A stretch of DNA of 64,000 nt from contig NC_087097.1 of the NCBI RefSeq assembly GCF_963855985.1, positions 4,125,001-4,189,000 on the forward strand, in the 5' to 3' direction. Positions 1 through 10,915 of the stretch are shown one piece after another (the stretch's first letter is position 1; each line of letters begins with the position of its first letter). The position numbers and the translations under genes are program-made. Source of the stretch: Ostrinia nubilalis. Lineage: Eukaryota; Arthropoda; Insecta; Lepidoptera; Crambidae. The notes under the pieces are model-generated. The model searched no databases, was not told the origin of the DNA, and saw only the letters and a program-made list of their open reading frames with translations.

Positions 1-156
1 TCTAATTTACTAGAGCCACTTCAATTTGCCTCTGTCTGTAGGCCACATCCTCTCATTGCCTTAGACATAATTCGTACTTACTCCAGTGGAGACTGGAGAC
101 TAAATAACCTGATGATGAAAATGATAATAATGTTACATTATACACACTGATTTCTA

Positions 157-446
157 TTTTCAACCGACTTAAAAAAAAGGAGGAGGTTCTCAATTCGACC
201 CGTATTTTTTTTTTCTATGTTTGTTACGCGATAACTCCGCCAATTATGAACCGATTTGAACAAATTTTTTTCGGCGTATATATTATTTAAATTTAATAAT
301 AAAAAAACAACCCCCAAGGGTGGAAAATTGGGGATGAACTTTTTTATACGCAATATCTCCGCCGATTATAAACCAATTAGAACGATTATTTTTTTGTTAA
401 ATGGGTATTATTTGTGTTCACGCATTTGAAGTTGGTTTTTTTTTTT
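157..446. repeat. Lepidopteran 'caaccgactt' foldback repeat
   Basis: The left end reads ttttcaaccgacttaaaaaa, and the right end (about 428-446) carries the inverted counterpart gaagttggttttttttt. I recognise this A/T-rich, 'ggaggaggttctc'-containing sequence as a common interspersed repeat in Lepidoptera. No transposase is encoded. Its poly-T right end stops about 20 bases before the splice acceptor of the exon at 469. Boundaries are approximate. Confidence 0.55.
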
Positions 447-468
447 AAGTTATGTTATTCTCCCGCAG

Positions 469-552
469 CGTCAGCCGGCACCGAAGCGCCCGATCCCACG
501 GACCGGGGCTCCACGGGACGGCCGCAGCCCGCGCCGTCGAGGATCTCCGCCG
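469..552 (+). CDS. Host gene exon A (partial gene, 5' exons outside window)
   Basis: This is an 84-nt GC-rich exon between a consensus acceptor (pyrimidine tract, tcccgcag) and a gtgag donor. It enters with two bases of a split codon and leaves with one, so both ends are phase 1. It encodes a Pro/Ser/Thr-rich stretch (ASAGTEAPDPTDRG and onward), probably an extracellular linker. Its trailing G joins in frame to the exon at 10457 (giving GAA) or directly to the exon at 13215 (giving GAT), so the 10457 exon can be a cassette. The family is not recognised. The assignment to this gene rests on phase, composition and order. Confidence 0.65.
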
Positions 553-615
553 GTGAGAGCGGTAAAGCGAGTGTTATTAGCACTAGTCACTTAACGCATA
601 GATTAATAAAACACT

Positions 616-1009
616 AAAGGCTGATTTACACGTATTAAGTAGTTAAGTATTTAACAAAATTTCAAGTGATCAAATTGCATCGTAACTAAATTTTAACTTA
701 ATTTATAATCTATGTCCAAACGTCAAGCTCTTGTTTACTACTTCTTCTTCTTCTCCTCTATGGCTATTGTGTTTCCACGTTTGCCAATGTCACTGAAACT
801 GCTTGTTAAAACGTGTCAAGTGACAAGCCCCGCCCACCAACTTTACAGAATTAATTTGATTAATTGCGTGTAAAAAATTTAGTTGACAACTAAATTTTAA
901 CTTGCCACTTGCTACTAAATCGTGTATACACGCAATTAATCACTTAAAATTAAGTAAATAATTTAATTACCTACCTACTTATCTACTTAACACGTGTAAA
1001 TTAGCCTTT
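616..1009. mobile_element. Foldback/MITE-like element 1
   Basis: Ends are inverted repeats: aaaggctgatttacacgt on the left and acgtgtaaattagccttt on the right. The match continues more loosely for about 40 bases (ttaagtagttaagtatttaa). The interior has no coding capacity. Read as a non-autonomous DNA transposon; no target duplication could be fixed. Confidence 0.6.
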
Positions 1010-1012
1010 AAG

Positions 1013-1127
1013 GCTGGGCTGTACCATCTTACTTTAACTTTAACACACGTCAAAAGTATGTCAAACTCCATACAAAAACACCGGTTATGGCTATAATCAC
1101 GGTTAAAATAAAGTGGTGCAACTTAGC
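1013..1127. mobile_element. Foldback/MITE-like element 2
   Basis: A short element with ~27-bp imperfect terminal inverted repeats: gctgggctgtaccatctt on the left, and agctaagttgcaccactt as the reverse complement of the right end. It starts within a few bases of the end of the preceding element. No coding content. Confidence 0.5.
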
Positions 1128-1130
1128 TTA

Positions 1131-1263
1131 AAGGTACAGTTACACATACTCATTTCTAGCATGGAGGCATGCCACTATTGAATGTGAAAACATTCATAAT
1201 AATGAGCATGCTCATTTTGAGGTGTTCGTGTATGCTGGTTTTAAGCATGTGTAACTGTACCTT
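1131..1263. mobile_element. Foldback/MITE-like element 3
   Basis: Perfect 17-bp terminal inverted repeats (aaggtacagttacacat and its complement) bound a 133-bp non-coding unit. It is the third such element in a row, separated from its neighbour by about 3 bases. Confidence 0.6.
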
Positions 1264-2425
1264 AATAGTACAGACGTTGGCACATCAAGCTGATGAACTT
1301 GTCTTATTAGAGATACCTACAGGCCAGATGAAAACCAAAGTATTTATCCTGGTGGTTCGAACCACACTATGCTAAAGGTCGTGGGTTCGATCCCCAATAA
1401 AGGGTATTTCTTCGGAGGCAAAATTTTCGATGTCTTTGGGTATAGTTCAGTAACCAACTAGCAAAATGGCATGCAATATTTTTTTTCGTATAGCTTAGCT
1501 ATAGCCCTATCTGGCGCAAATTACATTTTTGACATAATTGCTGTCTTTATACAAATTAAAAATATTTGAAGTGTGATTCTCTGATTCATATGGTGTGTCC
1601 GTTAGCCATTTTCCGGAACAAAATGGTTGATGTAGCATTTTCCTTTTGATATATCAATATAAATTAAAATTATTTCGAAAGCTAATGAGTTGTCCTTCTA
1701 CAAAAAAAATGTGTCATAATTTTAATTAAGTTAGTTTGTTCGCAAAAAAATAAATAAGCAGTGTCCGGCATAAAATACTGATTCATATGGCGTGAGCTGT
1801 TCTTGATCATAACTGGTCAGGTTTTAATCATGAGAGTCTGGTTTCTGGCGTGGAGGCAAGCCCATCTTGCAACGGATGAGCTAGAAGGCAGACGTGGAGC
1901 TGGTTGGCTTAGAACCCGGTGTGACGAAGGCAAATACTTGATTCATCTGTGCTTGGTTCAGGAGGCATGCTGATTACAATGCCTACTTTATAAAATTATA
2001 TTATTGCATTAAAAATCTAATCTGTCTTCCATGTGATGCTTTTGGGTTATAGATTCATGTAGAAAAATGACAACACTGTAGTTTGTATGTATGACGAGTT
2101 TTGCTCGATTTCAGGTAAAAAACTGATTCATCTGTGCGTGATTCATATGGTCATGGCCCTATATGAATCATAAAATAAATTAGTTTTTGATCTATCAAGC
2201 ACCAAAAAGGTGTTTATTAGCTGAGAATGATATCCCAGACTGCATCTCACTTACGACCAGATGTGATTGCGGTTTTGTTATGAATATAAAAAATCATCAT
2301 CCTTTTTATACTATGAATAATGTATGTTTAAAGAGTAAATAAGTAGTATATCCGTTAAGCTAGGAACCATAACACAAGCATATTTGTTGCTTATTTTATG
2401 GCTAAATGGCTCTGTATGAAATTCA
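1264..2425. other. Intronic stretch, no gene seen
   Basis: Part of intron 1 of the host gene. It contains several dispersed copies of the word TGATTCATATGG or close variants (near 1587, 1779, 1938, 2118-2140), also seen on the far side of the gypsy insertion near 9160 and 9310. A B-box-like gggttcgatcccc lies at about 1384 without a convincing A box. No coding region is supported. Confidence 0.5.
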
Positions 2426-2436
2426 TCATCATCATC

Positions 2437-2640
2437 ATCATTTCAGCCATAGGACGTCCACTGATGAACATAGGCCTCCCCCAATGCTTTCCATCTGTAT
2501 GAAATTGCCCAACGATTATTCATTTTTATTATTATTTCAGCTACACTTATGGCGTCCATAGCACATAATAATACTGCTGAGCATAGGCCTCCAATGATTT
2601 CGAGATTAACTGATTGCCATTGCCACAACTTCTATAAGCT
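2437..2640 (-). pseudogene. Non-LTR retrotransposon 3' end fragments
   Basis: Two adjacent partial copies of the 3' end of a LINE of the type annotated in moths as endonuclease-reverse transcriptase. Read on the minus strand, the residues near the end are KALGEAYVHQWTS, which match the C-terminal GEAYVQQWT motif of that family. The plus strand shows the familiar cagccataggacgtccactg. Both copies are 5' truncated and cannot code for an active protein. Confidence 0.6.
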
Positions 2641-2805
2641 CATCTCACCTTCTTCATCTTGTGGGTGGACGTCGATCGATAGCTTGGATAAGTGATACAG
2701 CTGGGTAGAGTCATCTAAAATACCTTAGTGCCATAAGATGAAAGTCTACATCCAGTGTGTGTTATCAGTGATGACATATTGTTCTGAAAAGCGGCCTCTC
2801 ACTAT

Positions 2806-3008
2806 AGGCTTCGTTTCAGCCAAATGACGTCCACTGCTGGACAAAGGCCTCCCCCAAGGTTTTCCACAATGAACGGTCCTGCGCTGCCCGCATCCAGGCT
2901 CTTCCCGCGACCTTTACCAGATCGTCGGTCCACCTAGTAGGAGGCCTGCCCACGCTGCGTCTTCCAGCCCGTGGTCGCCACTCAAGAACTTTCCTGCCCC
3001 AACGGCCA
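2806..3008 (-). pseudogene. Non-LTR retrotransposon 3' fragment
   Basis: A minus-strand remnant of the same broad LINE group as the fragments at 23330 and 41190. In the plus direction it starts with cgtttcagccaaatgacgtcc, and it retains the segment encoding a VGRPPTRWTDDLV-type motif (plus strand cagatcgtcggtccacctag). It is 5' truncated and non-functional. Confidence 0.65.
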
Positions 3009-3119
3009 TTATAGGCTTACGAACCACAAAATTGCATACCATACTATGGAGTGGAGTATGCTTGGTTTTTTTATGCAATCGAATCTGAAATGAGGAGATC
3101 CATAAACGGTCTAAAGTCG

Positions 3120-3395
3120 CATGGTGGCATAGTCCGATGTTTTAGCAAGCTGACTGAGGTGATAATGGGCAGGACACATAGTATGCAGAACTGAAACTGA
3201 TGGCCTAGATGACCATCCAATGGATATCAAGTTTCTGGAGTGGAAGCCACGTGCCAGAAAGCTCAGTGTAGAACGTTCACTCACAGGAAGGCGCTGGATG
3301 CAGTCCGCTACCAACTGGTCATTATTGAAATCATTGGGGTAGGCTTATGTTCAGTAGTGGATCTTATGGTTAAAATGATTATGATGATGACAAAA
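3120..3395 (+). pseudogene. Degenerate non-LTR retrotransposon C-terminus
   Basis: A strongly decayed plus-strand relative of the LINE C-terminal region. The order of residues resembles 'kLt..GrtH...N...SGVEATCQKAQCRTFTHRKALDAVRYQL', read across stops. It points opposite to the fragment at 2806-3008, so two independent insertions meet here. Low sequence quality makes the limits uncertain. Confidence 0.35.
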
Positions 3396-3557
3396 TATTA
3401 TGGGTATACTAAAGTTTCAGAAAAATGTTTTTCACGATTTATTGTGGAATTCGTTGCATTTTTTTTTCTCGTAATATTTTGATAACTGATATTGTTTTCA
3501 TACAAAAAATCTTTTTTTTTTTGTTATAGCTAATATGATTATTTTCTTAATTTGTAC

Positions 3558-4155
3558 TGTCGGCGCTCTATACTCGGGTAGCAGGGTTCGTAGGTTTTTA
3601 TAAATAAAAGTTCATATAGACTGGTAAGACGGTAACTATATTGTGTAAGCGCGAGGATGGGCCTTCAAGGCGTCCGACCGGTACCGAGGTTGCGTACTGA
3701 CTGACTAAACTAAACATTGGTTTTTCTCTCGACGGTCGGCGGCCTTTTCAGGTAACAATCGTAAAACAAAGTGAAAATAACACGAAGGTACAAACAAAAC
3801 AATTAGCATGAAACACATGGCAAAGGTTGGCACAAACATAATACAAAGTAAACAACGAACAATAGAAAGACATTACAAAGGTTGGTGTTGCTTGATACAC
3901 AGACACCTGCAATAATTGCATAGATCAACAATGGACCACATGTTACATCGGCGAAACACTAAAAAGATTTGAGTTAAACACTCCGACAATAAAATCCTAA
4001 AATTGCAGGTGTGTGAGAAACTAAAATTACCATGCTCTAAAATTAACACGCTATAACTAACAAAGCATTTACATCTTAAGTTTGTACAAGAAGTATTACA
4101 ATTAAGTATATTTTAATTAATTGGTATGAGGCGTAAGTGGGACGTAGTCGCCACA
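3558..4155 (-). repeat. 3' LTR of CsRn1-like element
   Basis: 598-bp direct repeat of 8509-9106, beginning TGTCGGCG and ending CCACA on the plus strand. One mismatch by eye (G at 3676, A at 8627) implies a recent insertion. A purine-rich tract (complement of gtaccccccta, 4156-4166) abuts it and would prime plus-strand synthesis. Confidence 0.95.
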
Positions 4156-4289
4156 GTACCCCCCTACCAGTGATTTAGATCACGAGAACAAAAGAGAACA
4201 AAAACAACAATCGCGATAAGTAAACTATAAGTGATATAAATAACGAAATAACAAAATTACAAAAAAGAAGTTATAATTACGTTTGATTA

Positions 4290-7200
4290 TCACAAGCCTG
4301 CTTGGTAGTAGTCTGGAAAACGAACGCGTCTACCAGAACGGCGAGGGAAGTCCGGTTCGATAGAGATAGGCGGTAAAGCTGCAGATGGAGAACCTGAATT
4401 AACATTGGAACCGGTAGATTGACCTCGGCCACTCTCTAAAGTTACCTCCAATGGTATACTGCTGTCCGGATGGTTGTTTGGATGATGTTCTGCATCTCTC
4501 AGAATATAGGCAGGTTTCAGTCTTTCGATCGATACCGTGACTTCGCGTCCACGTATATCGAGTACGAACGTTTTGTTTGTCCTGCTTATTACCTTATATG
4601 GCCCTTCGTAGGGTTGTTGCAGAGGAGCTTTAACAGCGTCATTCCTTACAAATACATGACTGGACGACAGCAAATCTTTGAAACAGAAAGTACTCTTAAT
4701 GCCATGGCGCGTGCCGTCGATTGGCTGTAACTTATTAAACTGCTGTCGTATATGGTTGACGTAATCGCTAGGCACTGGGTTGGGCGTAACACTCTTACAT
4801 AAAAACTCACCTGGGAGGCGCAAGCTCTGTCCGTATAGAAGTTCAGCAGATGTAGCTTGTAAATCCTCCTTCCAGGATGCCCTAATGCCTAACAATACTG
4901 TTGGTAATACCCGCGTCCAACTCTCGTCGGCATGACATTTAATTGCGCTCTTAAGTTGCCGATGAAAGCGTTCTACCATGCCATTTGAGGACGGATGATA
5001 AGCAGTGGTGCGTAGGTGGTTCGAACCTAGTAGAGCGTTCAGATCTCTAAATAGGTGCGACTCAAACTGCCTGCCTTGGTCCGTTGTGATTCTGCTTGGA
5101 ATGCCGAAACGTGCAATCCAATTCGAATAGAACGCGCGTGCTACTGTTTCTGCCTCTTGGTTGGGTATCGGTATCGCCTCAGGCCATCTTGAAAAGCGGT
5201 CGACGCACGTGAGGCAGTATCGATATCCCTCAGAGTAAGGCATAACGATAATGTCCAAATGAACGTGGTTAAACCGAGAAGATGGTGGTGCGAAAGTGCC
5301 AGGAAGAGTGATAACGTGTCGTGACACTTTAGAACGCTGGCAGCCCAAGCACGCTCTCGTCCATTTTTTGCAGTCAGAATTCATTGAGGGCCACACGAAT
5401 CGTTGTGAAACGAGTTTCGTCGTTGCACGTGCCCCGGGGTGTGAATTCTGATGAAGTATGTTAAACGCTACCTTTCTGAAAGGCTCTGTAAGGTAGGGTC
5501 TGGCGCGTTGAGTTGATACATCGCAATAGACTGGTGTGTCGCTATCTGGCAGACTAAGAAGTCGTAATTGCAATGACGAGTTATTTGAATCTAACAACGA
5601 CTTAAGATGAGTGTCATTTTCCTGTGACTTCGCAAGAGATTCCCAATCAAGGCCTTTACGAACGCTCTCTATACGCGAAAGTGCGTCGGCTGGCACGTTG
5701 TCTTCGCCATTCACATGACGTATGTCTGTTGAGAATTGACCGATTAAATCCAGGTATCTAAACTGCCTGGGTGAACATTGTTGCTCTTTTTTACTAAATG
5801 CATAGGTTATCGGCTTATGGTCAGTAAAAATTACAAACTGTCGTGCTTCAACATAATGCCTAAAATGTTTGACTGCAGCATAGATAGCGAAAAGTTCGCG
5901 GTCGTACGCTGAGTACTTTTGTTCGGCCGTAGTAAGCTTTTTAGAAAAGAATGCGATAGGGTGCCAATCGTTACCTACTTTTTGTTGCAGAGCTGCTCCA
6001 ATGCTATTGTTCGATGCGTCACAAAAGAGGGCTAACTCGGCTTCGTCCCGAGGATGGGCTAACAAAGCTGCCTGGGCTAGACTCTCCTTACAAACATCGA
6101 AATCTTTCCTCGCCTGATCCGTCCACGCAATTGGAGTTTTACCTTTTATGTTACCATGCAGCAGCTCGTTAAGACTAGATTGGCTAGCGGCTGCTTTAGG
6201 TATGCACCTTCTATAAAAGTTTAGCATACCTAGGAACCGTCGTAGCTGCTTTGCTGTGGCCGGAAGTGGGTACGTCCGTATTGCTTCAACCTTTTCAGGG
6301 AGCGGACGAGTACCGTCGGCGGACACTAAATAACCTAGGAATTCGATCTCTGATTGGCCAAATACACATTTCTTAGGATTAATCACTACACCATATTTTC
6401 TTAACCTATTAAATACTGTCTCTAAGTGTTTTAAATGTTCATTTTCATCACTGGATGCAATTAAAATATCGTCTATGTAGCAGTAACAAAAGTCTAATTC
6501 ACTTAACACTTCGTCCATAAACCGCTGAAACGTTTGAGCTGCGTTGCGCAAGCCGAACGTCATGAACTTGAACTCGAATAAACCGAACGGCGTTGTGATG
6601 GCAGTCTTTGGAATGTCTTCTTCAGCGATAGGGATTTGATTGAATGCACGCACTAGATCTAATTTTGAGAACACTTTACTACCACTTAAACACTGTGCGA
6701 AGTCTTGAATGTGACGCACTGGATACTGATCGGGCACTGTTCTTGCATTCAAAGCTCGGTAGTCACCGCATGGACGATGTTTTTCTTCAGTCTCCTTTTC
6801 ACTTCCGGGAATCGGTGATGAACTGGATTCTGGCGTGGAGGATGTGGTCGTCTTGGTTACCATAACTAAGGGCGCTGCCCACGGGCTTTTCGATGGACGA
6901 GCGATGCCAAGTTTTACCATCGAATCAAACTCTTTCTTGGCAGCTCTAAGACGATCGGGAGCGAGCCTTCGCGGTTTGAGTGCTACGGGAGGTCCTGGCG
7001 TCACCAGTATGTGGTGTTTCGTTCCGTGCTTTACCTCCTGCATGGCTCCGTCTGGTCGTGTTATCGCAACATACTTGGACAGTAGATCGAGGTAAGGTGA
7101 TATTCCACTTAAAGTTTTCACAGTGAGTTGCTCACACTCAGCCACATGTCCATTGACCGTAAGATGAGTGATCGCGTCTACCAACCTCTTATTTTTTGCA

Positions 7201-7562
7201 TCTACCATCAGGTTGTAGTGAGCGAGGAAATCTACACCTATAATGGGTTTCTGTACATCCGCTACCACGAAAATCCATGGGAAGTCTCTTCTAAGCCCGA
7301 GGTTCAAGGTCAGTGCGATAGTACCATACGTGGTTATTGAAGTTCCATTGGCGGCGACTAATCCATAGGCAGAAGCTTTGCAAGCCGTAGGGACTAGTGC
7401 TTTAGGGTACACGCAAAGGTCGGCCCCTGTATCAATGAGGAACGTTACATTATTGGCCTTGTCGGTAACGAAGATGCGGCGTGTAGGTGTGTGGGAAATT
7501 GCGTCACCCGCCGTTAATGACTCCCGCTGGCGTTTCCCTGCTGTGGTTTGTTGTAGGGGCAT
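4290..7562 (-). CDS. pol: Ty3/gypsy Pol polyprotein (protease-RT-RNase H-integrase)
   Basis: An uninterrupted 1,090-residue frame. Order: aspartic protease with DTGAD at 44-48; reverse transcriptase with YIDD at 362-365; RNase H with catalytic residues near D515, E556 and D581; integrase zinc-binding H704, H708, C738, C741 and catalytic triad D770, D828, E864; then a GPYKV-type C-terminal module near residue 1000. All the catalytic residues I can check are present. The frame overlaps the end of gag by 49 nt and is in the -1 frame relative to it, so it would be made by -1 ribosomal frameshifting. The listed start is simply the first Met in the frame. Replication would occur in cytoplasmic particles, followed by nuclear integration. 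Confidence 0.93.
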   Translation of the reverse strand: MPLQQTTAGKRQRESLTAGDAISHTPTRRIFVTDKANNVTFLIDTGADLCVYPKALVPTACKASAYGLVAANGTSITTYGTIALTLNLGLRRDFPWIFVVADVQKPIIGVDFLAHYNLMVDAKNKRLVDAITHLTVNGHVAECEQLTVKTLSGISPYLDLLSKYVAITRPDGAMQEVKHGTKHHILVTPGPPVALKPRRLAPDRLRAAKKEFDSMVKLGIARPSKSPWAAPLVMVTKTTTSSTPESSSSPIPGSEKETEEKHRPCGDYRALNARTVPDQYPVRHIQDFAQCLSGSKVFSKLDLVRAFNQIPIAEEDIPKTAITTPFGLFEFKFMTFGLRNAAQTFQRFMDEVLSELDFCYCYIDDILIASSDENEHLKHLETVFNRLRKYGVVINPKKCVFGQSEIEFLGYLVSADGTRPLPEKVEAIRTYPLPATAKQLRRFLGMLNFYRRCIPKAAASQSSLNELLHGNIKGKTPIAWTDQARKDFDVCKESLAQAALLAHPRDEAELALFCDASNNSIGAALQQKVGNDWHPIAFFSKKLTTAEQKYSAYDRELFAIYAAVKHFRHYVEARQFVIFTDHKPITYAFSKKEQQCSPRQFRYLDLIGQFSTDIRHVNGEDNVPADALSRIESVRKGLDWESLAKSQENDTHLKSLLDSNNSSLQLRLLSLPDSDTPVYCDVSTQRARPYLTEPFRKVAFNILHQNSHPGARATTKLVSQRFVWPSMNSDCKKWTRACLGCQRSKVSRHVITLPGTFAPPSSRFNHVHLDIIVMPYSEGYRYCLTCVDRFSRWPEAIPIPNQEAETVARAFYSNWIARFGIPSRITTDQGRQFESHLFRDLNALLGSNHLRTTAYHPSSNGMVERFHRQLKSAIKCHADESWTRVLPTVLLGIRASWKEDLQATSAELLYGQSLRLPGEFLCKSVTPNPVPSDYVNHIRQQFNKLQPIDGTRHGIKSTFCFKDLLSSSHVFVRNDAVKAPLQQPYEGPYKVISRTNKTFVLDIRGREVTVSIERLKPAYILRDAEHHPNNHPDSSIPLEVTLESGRGQSTGSNVNSGSPSAALPPISIEPDFPRRSGRRVRFPDYYQAGL

Positions 7563-8351
7563 GGTTCAATGCACTTCCTCGCTTGTGCACCGTAGCGATG
7601 ATGGTACCAACACAGCCAGTCCGCTGGTCTAGTTCTAGACCGTGATGGTGTTCGCGAGCGTGAGTTCGCACGACCGCGTGGCCTGCTACTTCTCGCATCT
7701 ACCTCGCTTACTTGTGCCTGTTGCAAGTTCTTTATGAGGAGCGACATGTTTTCTTCCAGCCGGCGTAAACGCTCATCAGTGTCGTGTGTGGAGATCGCTG
7801 CTACCGGGGGCGATGGCCTCGTGCACCGTAGCCTAACGTTTTCTGCTACGAGGTCTGCAATGTCGGCAAGTGCGTCGAGTGGCGTATCTCTCTTGGCCAC
7901 GACAGCTGCTTGCATGTCGGTAGGTAGGCCCTTCGTCCAAATAACTCGCAACACGTCTTCAGGCATAGCGCTGCCCGCTAACGATTTGAGATGCCGCAGG
8001 AACTGTGACGGCGTTCGGTCACCGATCTCCTCTCCTTCCAGAAGCCTCTGAGTTTTCACTGTCTGGGATTCGCCGAACCTTTTAATTATCCTCTTCTTTA
8101 GCTCTTCATTATTGTCCCGCTGTGACGACTGAGAGGCCGGTTATGAGGTCTCTTACCTCTCTGAGGGCGTGAGAGTCCATCTTGCTTATTATATACAAGC
8201 ACTTTTCCGTTGGGTCTGTCACCTTTGACATACTCAAGAAGCTCTCCGCGCAATCCATCCAAGATTCGGGGTCCGATGTGTTGAACTGTGCCATCTGCAG
8301 CCATGGGAAATTCTTGGCGGGCCCGTTGACATTGGTATTTTCATGAGCCAT
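7514..8351 (-). pseudogene. gag: CsRn1-like Gag, one frameshift
   Basis: The likely start is the Met of MAHENTN at 8351. The N-terminal frame contains a WLQMAQFNTSDPESW-type capsid start and runs to a stop at 8109. The remaining capsid and nucleocapsid continue in another frame (in-frame residues from about 8116, first Met 8059) to 7514. A single-base indel between about 8115 and 8150 explains the break. The C-terminus has Arg/Ser-rich RSRTPSRSRTR, then [18 protein letters not shown]. This is a C-H-C-C finger instead of the retroviral CCHC knuckle. The break would stop particle formation by this copy unless it is an assembly error. Confidence 0.85.
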
Positions 8352-8489
8352 TTTAACGTTACGCTGTTTACACTCACACAATCACGAAGAATGTCAGTAA
8401 GTCTATGAATTGTCACTGCGCGAAATTATCACTGCGTGGCGCGAACCTGAACCCTGATAAAACCCTAAGCGCACAATAAAACACGTAAG

Positions 8490-8507
8490 ATCACGTCGGG
8501 GTCACCA
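8490..8507 (-). other. Primer-binding site, tRNA-Trp
   Basis: On the minus strand, one base inside the 5' LTR, the sequence is TGGTGACCCCGACGTGAT. It is complementary to the 3' 18 nt of eukaryotic tRNA-Trp including CCA. It would prime minus-strand DNA synthesis. Confidence 0.85.
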
Positions 8508-8508
8508 C

Positions 8509-9106
8509 TGTCGGCGCTCTATACTCGGGTAGCAGGGTTCGTAGGTTTTTATAAATAAAAGTTCATATAGACTGGTAAGACGGTAACTATATTGTGTAAG
8601 CGCGAGGATGGGCCTTCAAGGCGTCCAACCGGTACCGAGGTTGCGTACTGACTGACTAAACTAAACATTGGTTTTTCTCTCGACGGTCGGCGGCCTTTTC
8701 AGGTAACAATCGTAAAACAAAGTGAAAATAACACGAAGGTACAAACAAAACAATTAGCATGAAACACATGGCAAAGGTTGGCACAAACATAATACAAAGT
8801 AAACAACGAACAATAGAAAGACATTACAAAGGTTGGTGTTGCTTGATACACAGACACCTGCAATAATTGCATAGATCAACAATGGACCACATGTTACATC
8901 GGCGAAACACTAAAAAGATTTGAGTTAAACACTCCGACAATAAAATCCTAAAATTGCAGGTGTGTGAGAAACTAAAATTACCATGCTCTAAAATTAACAC
9001 GCTATAACTAACAAAGCATTTACATCTTAAGTTTGTACAAGAAGTATTACAATTAAGTATATTTTAATTAATTGGTATGAGGCGTAAGTGGGACGTAGTC
9101 GCCACA
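8509..9106 (-). repeat. 5' LTR of CsRn1-like element
   Basis: 598-bp copy of the LTR at 3558-4155. It drives transcription on the minus strand. It is followed outward by target duplication GTAC (9107-9110). Confidence 0.95.
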
Positions 9107-9110
9107 GTAC

Positions 9111-10456
9111 ATAAAGATTTTAAATTTTATTTCTATTTTTGATTAATATGTAACAAATTCTGATTCATATGGGCACAAAATATTTAAACGTCGATATCTT
9201 GAAAACTACTTTACAAAAACGAGTCCCTTATCCAAATATATGTTATTGGGTGTACCTATTTTCATATGAGTCTATGTTACAGACCTAAAATTGAATTTGA
9301 AATTTGTCCATATGAATCAGCCGAAGAATGCAATTTCGAAGAAGTGCCCTAAAACATTATATTTGCATGAACTAACACAAAAAACTAGGTGTTTTAACGC
9401 ATATTTATTAACGGATGACCTCTTTTCTCTTAAACCGTCCCGACCATCATTCGGTAATCACTCATTAACTACATTATTAATCAACGAACTCCAAACTCGC
9501 CAGTCACTTAAATTTCAGCTGAACGTTAAGCTTTGAACGTAAAAACTTTGAAGTGAAATTTTTGGTGGGTAGTTTTATATTAAACCATCATCTCATCTCA
9601 AATAAGTAAAATAAAAGTAGGTATACTTATTAAACTGAATAATGCTTTTGGCATTTTGCATTATTACAACGTAAGGTTTCGCTTATGTTTCACTGCGCAT
9701 TAGGAAAGGGTTGGCCTTTAACAAAACTTATTCAATTTAAATAAAACTTTTACTGCATGCTACGATCCGTAAAATGAGAATTTGGTTATTTCGATGTAAA
9801 GTCTTTTACATTACTATAATAAGGTACCTTAAAATTTTAAATTAAAATGACAAGAGTAATTATACATATACATTCCAGTTTAATAAACTGCTCGATCTTC
9901 TCACTATAATATTAGTATTTGAAAGAATTTGTGTATTCGAGGTCATGGTGGTCAGATAATAATACCGTCAGTTTTTAATATCAAAGTAATATTATCTCCC
10001 AGTAAAATTGTTTTCAACAGTTTCCTTCATTTCCGTAAAATAAATCTAACCCAGAAGTTTTAATGAAATCTTCTTTCTTGACTTTTAAATGCTTCAGAAT
10101 TTTCAAGCGAAACTTTATATTTTTTCATTTGCATTGCCTTTGAGTGGTCAGAATCAACCCATCCATTTTTTAATTTCAAGTATTGAAATTATGTATTCAG
10201 TAAAAGTATGACATTTTTATTTAGTTCCTTACATAAATATCGTAACATAAATCATTTAACGAGATAATGTGACTATGATAAAAATCTCAAAACTACTTAA
10301 GTATTGAAAATTGAAATTGTAAACAATACTGTTGTTAAGTTCACCGCATTATGGACAAGTTAACATCCGAAAGCCGTTAAACTTTCTCAACCTCTTAATT
10401 TCAAATTCCCACGTTTACTTAACCCTTAACTCTCGAACCGAACCCTTTGTCCCCAG
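9111..10456. other. Intronic stretch, no gene seen
   Basis: AT-rich intron 1 sequence between the gypsy insertion and the exon at 10457. It includes two more copies of the TGATTCATATG word (about 9160 and 9307, the latter inverted). The 81-codon frame at 9291-9536 has no recognisable features. Confidence 0.5.
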
Positions 10457-10555
10457 AATGGAGTGGCGCGACCGGCGGCCCGCCCGCCGAAGTGGTGCTG
10501 AGACTGCACCCGCCACCCTCAACCGCCCGCGGGAACGTGTCGCTAGCTGACATCG
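10457..10555 (+). CDS. Host gene exon B (symmetric cassette exon)
   Basis: A 99-nt GC-rich exon with a strong acceptor (ctttgtccccag) and a gtgtgt donor. It starts with two bases of a split codon and ends with one (phase 1-1), so it can be included or skipped without shifting frame. It encodes WSGATGG, then PPAEVVLRLHPPPSTARGN and VSLADI, followed by a split Asp codon completed by the exon at 13215. It lies just before the membrane segment and is predicted extracellular. Other frames contain early stops. Three partial tandem copies follow within 700 bp. Confidence 0.72.
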
Positions 10556-10650
10556 GTGTGTATAAGAGTGGGTTTCGTTTGTTTTTTATAGAAACACTAG
10601 CTTTTGCTTGCGGCTTTCCCTGTTAGGATTTTGGTCTGCTATAGCATAAG

Positions 10651-10710
10651 GCCCGCCTGCCGAAGTGCCACCTTCTACCGCCCGCGGCAACGTGTCGCTA
10701 GCTGACATCG
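10651..10710 (+). repeat. Tandem copy 2 of exon B
   Basis: A 60-nt copy that lacks the first 21 nt of exon B and has an 18-nt in-frame deletion. It is preceded by cataag and followed by the same gtgtgtataag donor context. Read in exon B's frame it is open (PPAEVPPSTARGNVSLADI) and still phase 1-1. The acceptor is weak, with little pyrimidine tract. It may be an alternative exon or an intronic duplicate. Confidence 0.6.
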
Positions 10711-10837
10711 GTGTGTATAAGAGTGGGTTTCGTTTGTGTATTTATAGCTTCACTTCGTTTGTGTTTTTTATTGCTCCACTAGCTTTGGCCTGCGGCTTTC
10801 CTTGCTAGGATATCATAAGGGATAGGTATTTCATAAG

Positions 10838-10915
10838 GCCCGCCGATCGAAGTGATGCTGCGACTGCACCCGCCACCCTCTACCGCCCGCGGGAATGTGT
10901 CGCTAGCTGACATCG
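10838..10915 (+). repeat. Tandem copy 3 of exon B
   Basis: A 78-nt copy beginning after cataag and ending at the same gtgtgtataag donor. Open in exon B's frame (PPIEVMLRLHPPPSTARGN, then VSLADI) with phase 1-1 retained. Differences from exon B by eye: four synonymous, two codon replacements. The acceptor AG has a poor pyrimidine tract. Confidence 0.6.

Larger units (their letters stand above)
3558..9106 (-). mobile_element. CsRn1/Kabuki-like Ty3/gypsy LTR retrotransposon
   Basis: A full-length 5,549-bp element on the minus strand, flanked by the 4-bp target duplication GTAC (3554-3557 and 9107-9110). Both LTRs are 598 bp, start TG and end CA, and by eye differ at one base (3676 versus 8627). 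The primer-binding site matches the 3' end of tRNA-Trp. Gag ends in a C-H-C-C finger and pol is a single long frame. A tRNA-Trp primer and a CHCC Gag finger are the recognised hallmarks of the CsRn1 clade, which includes Bombyx Kabuki. There is no env. Gag carries one frameshift. It sits antisense in intron 1 of the host gene. Confidence 0.92.

Noticed and set aside
138..353. 71-codon minus-strand open frame
   Set aside because: It lies inside a lepidopteran foldback repeat and has low-complexity translation.
10332..10550. Plus-strand frame ending RRPARRSGAETAPATLNRP
   Set aside because: It runs through exon B in a different frame, and the exon B frame joins to its neighbours while this one does not.
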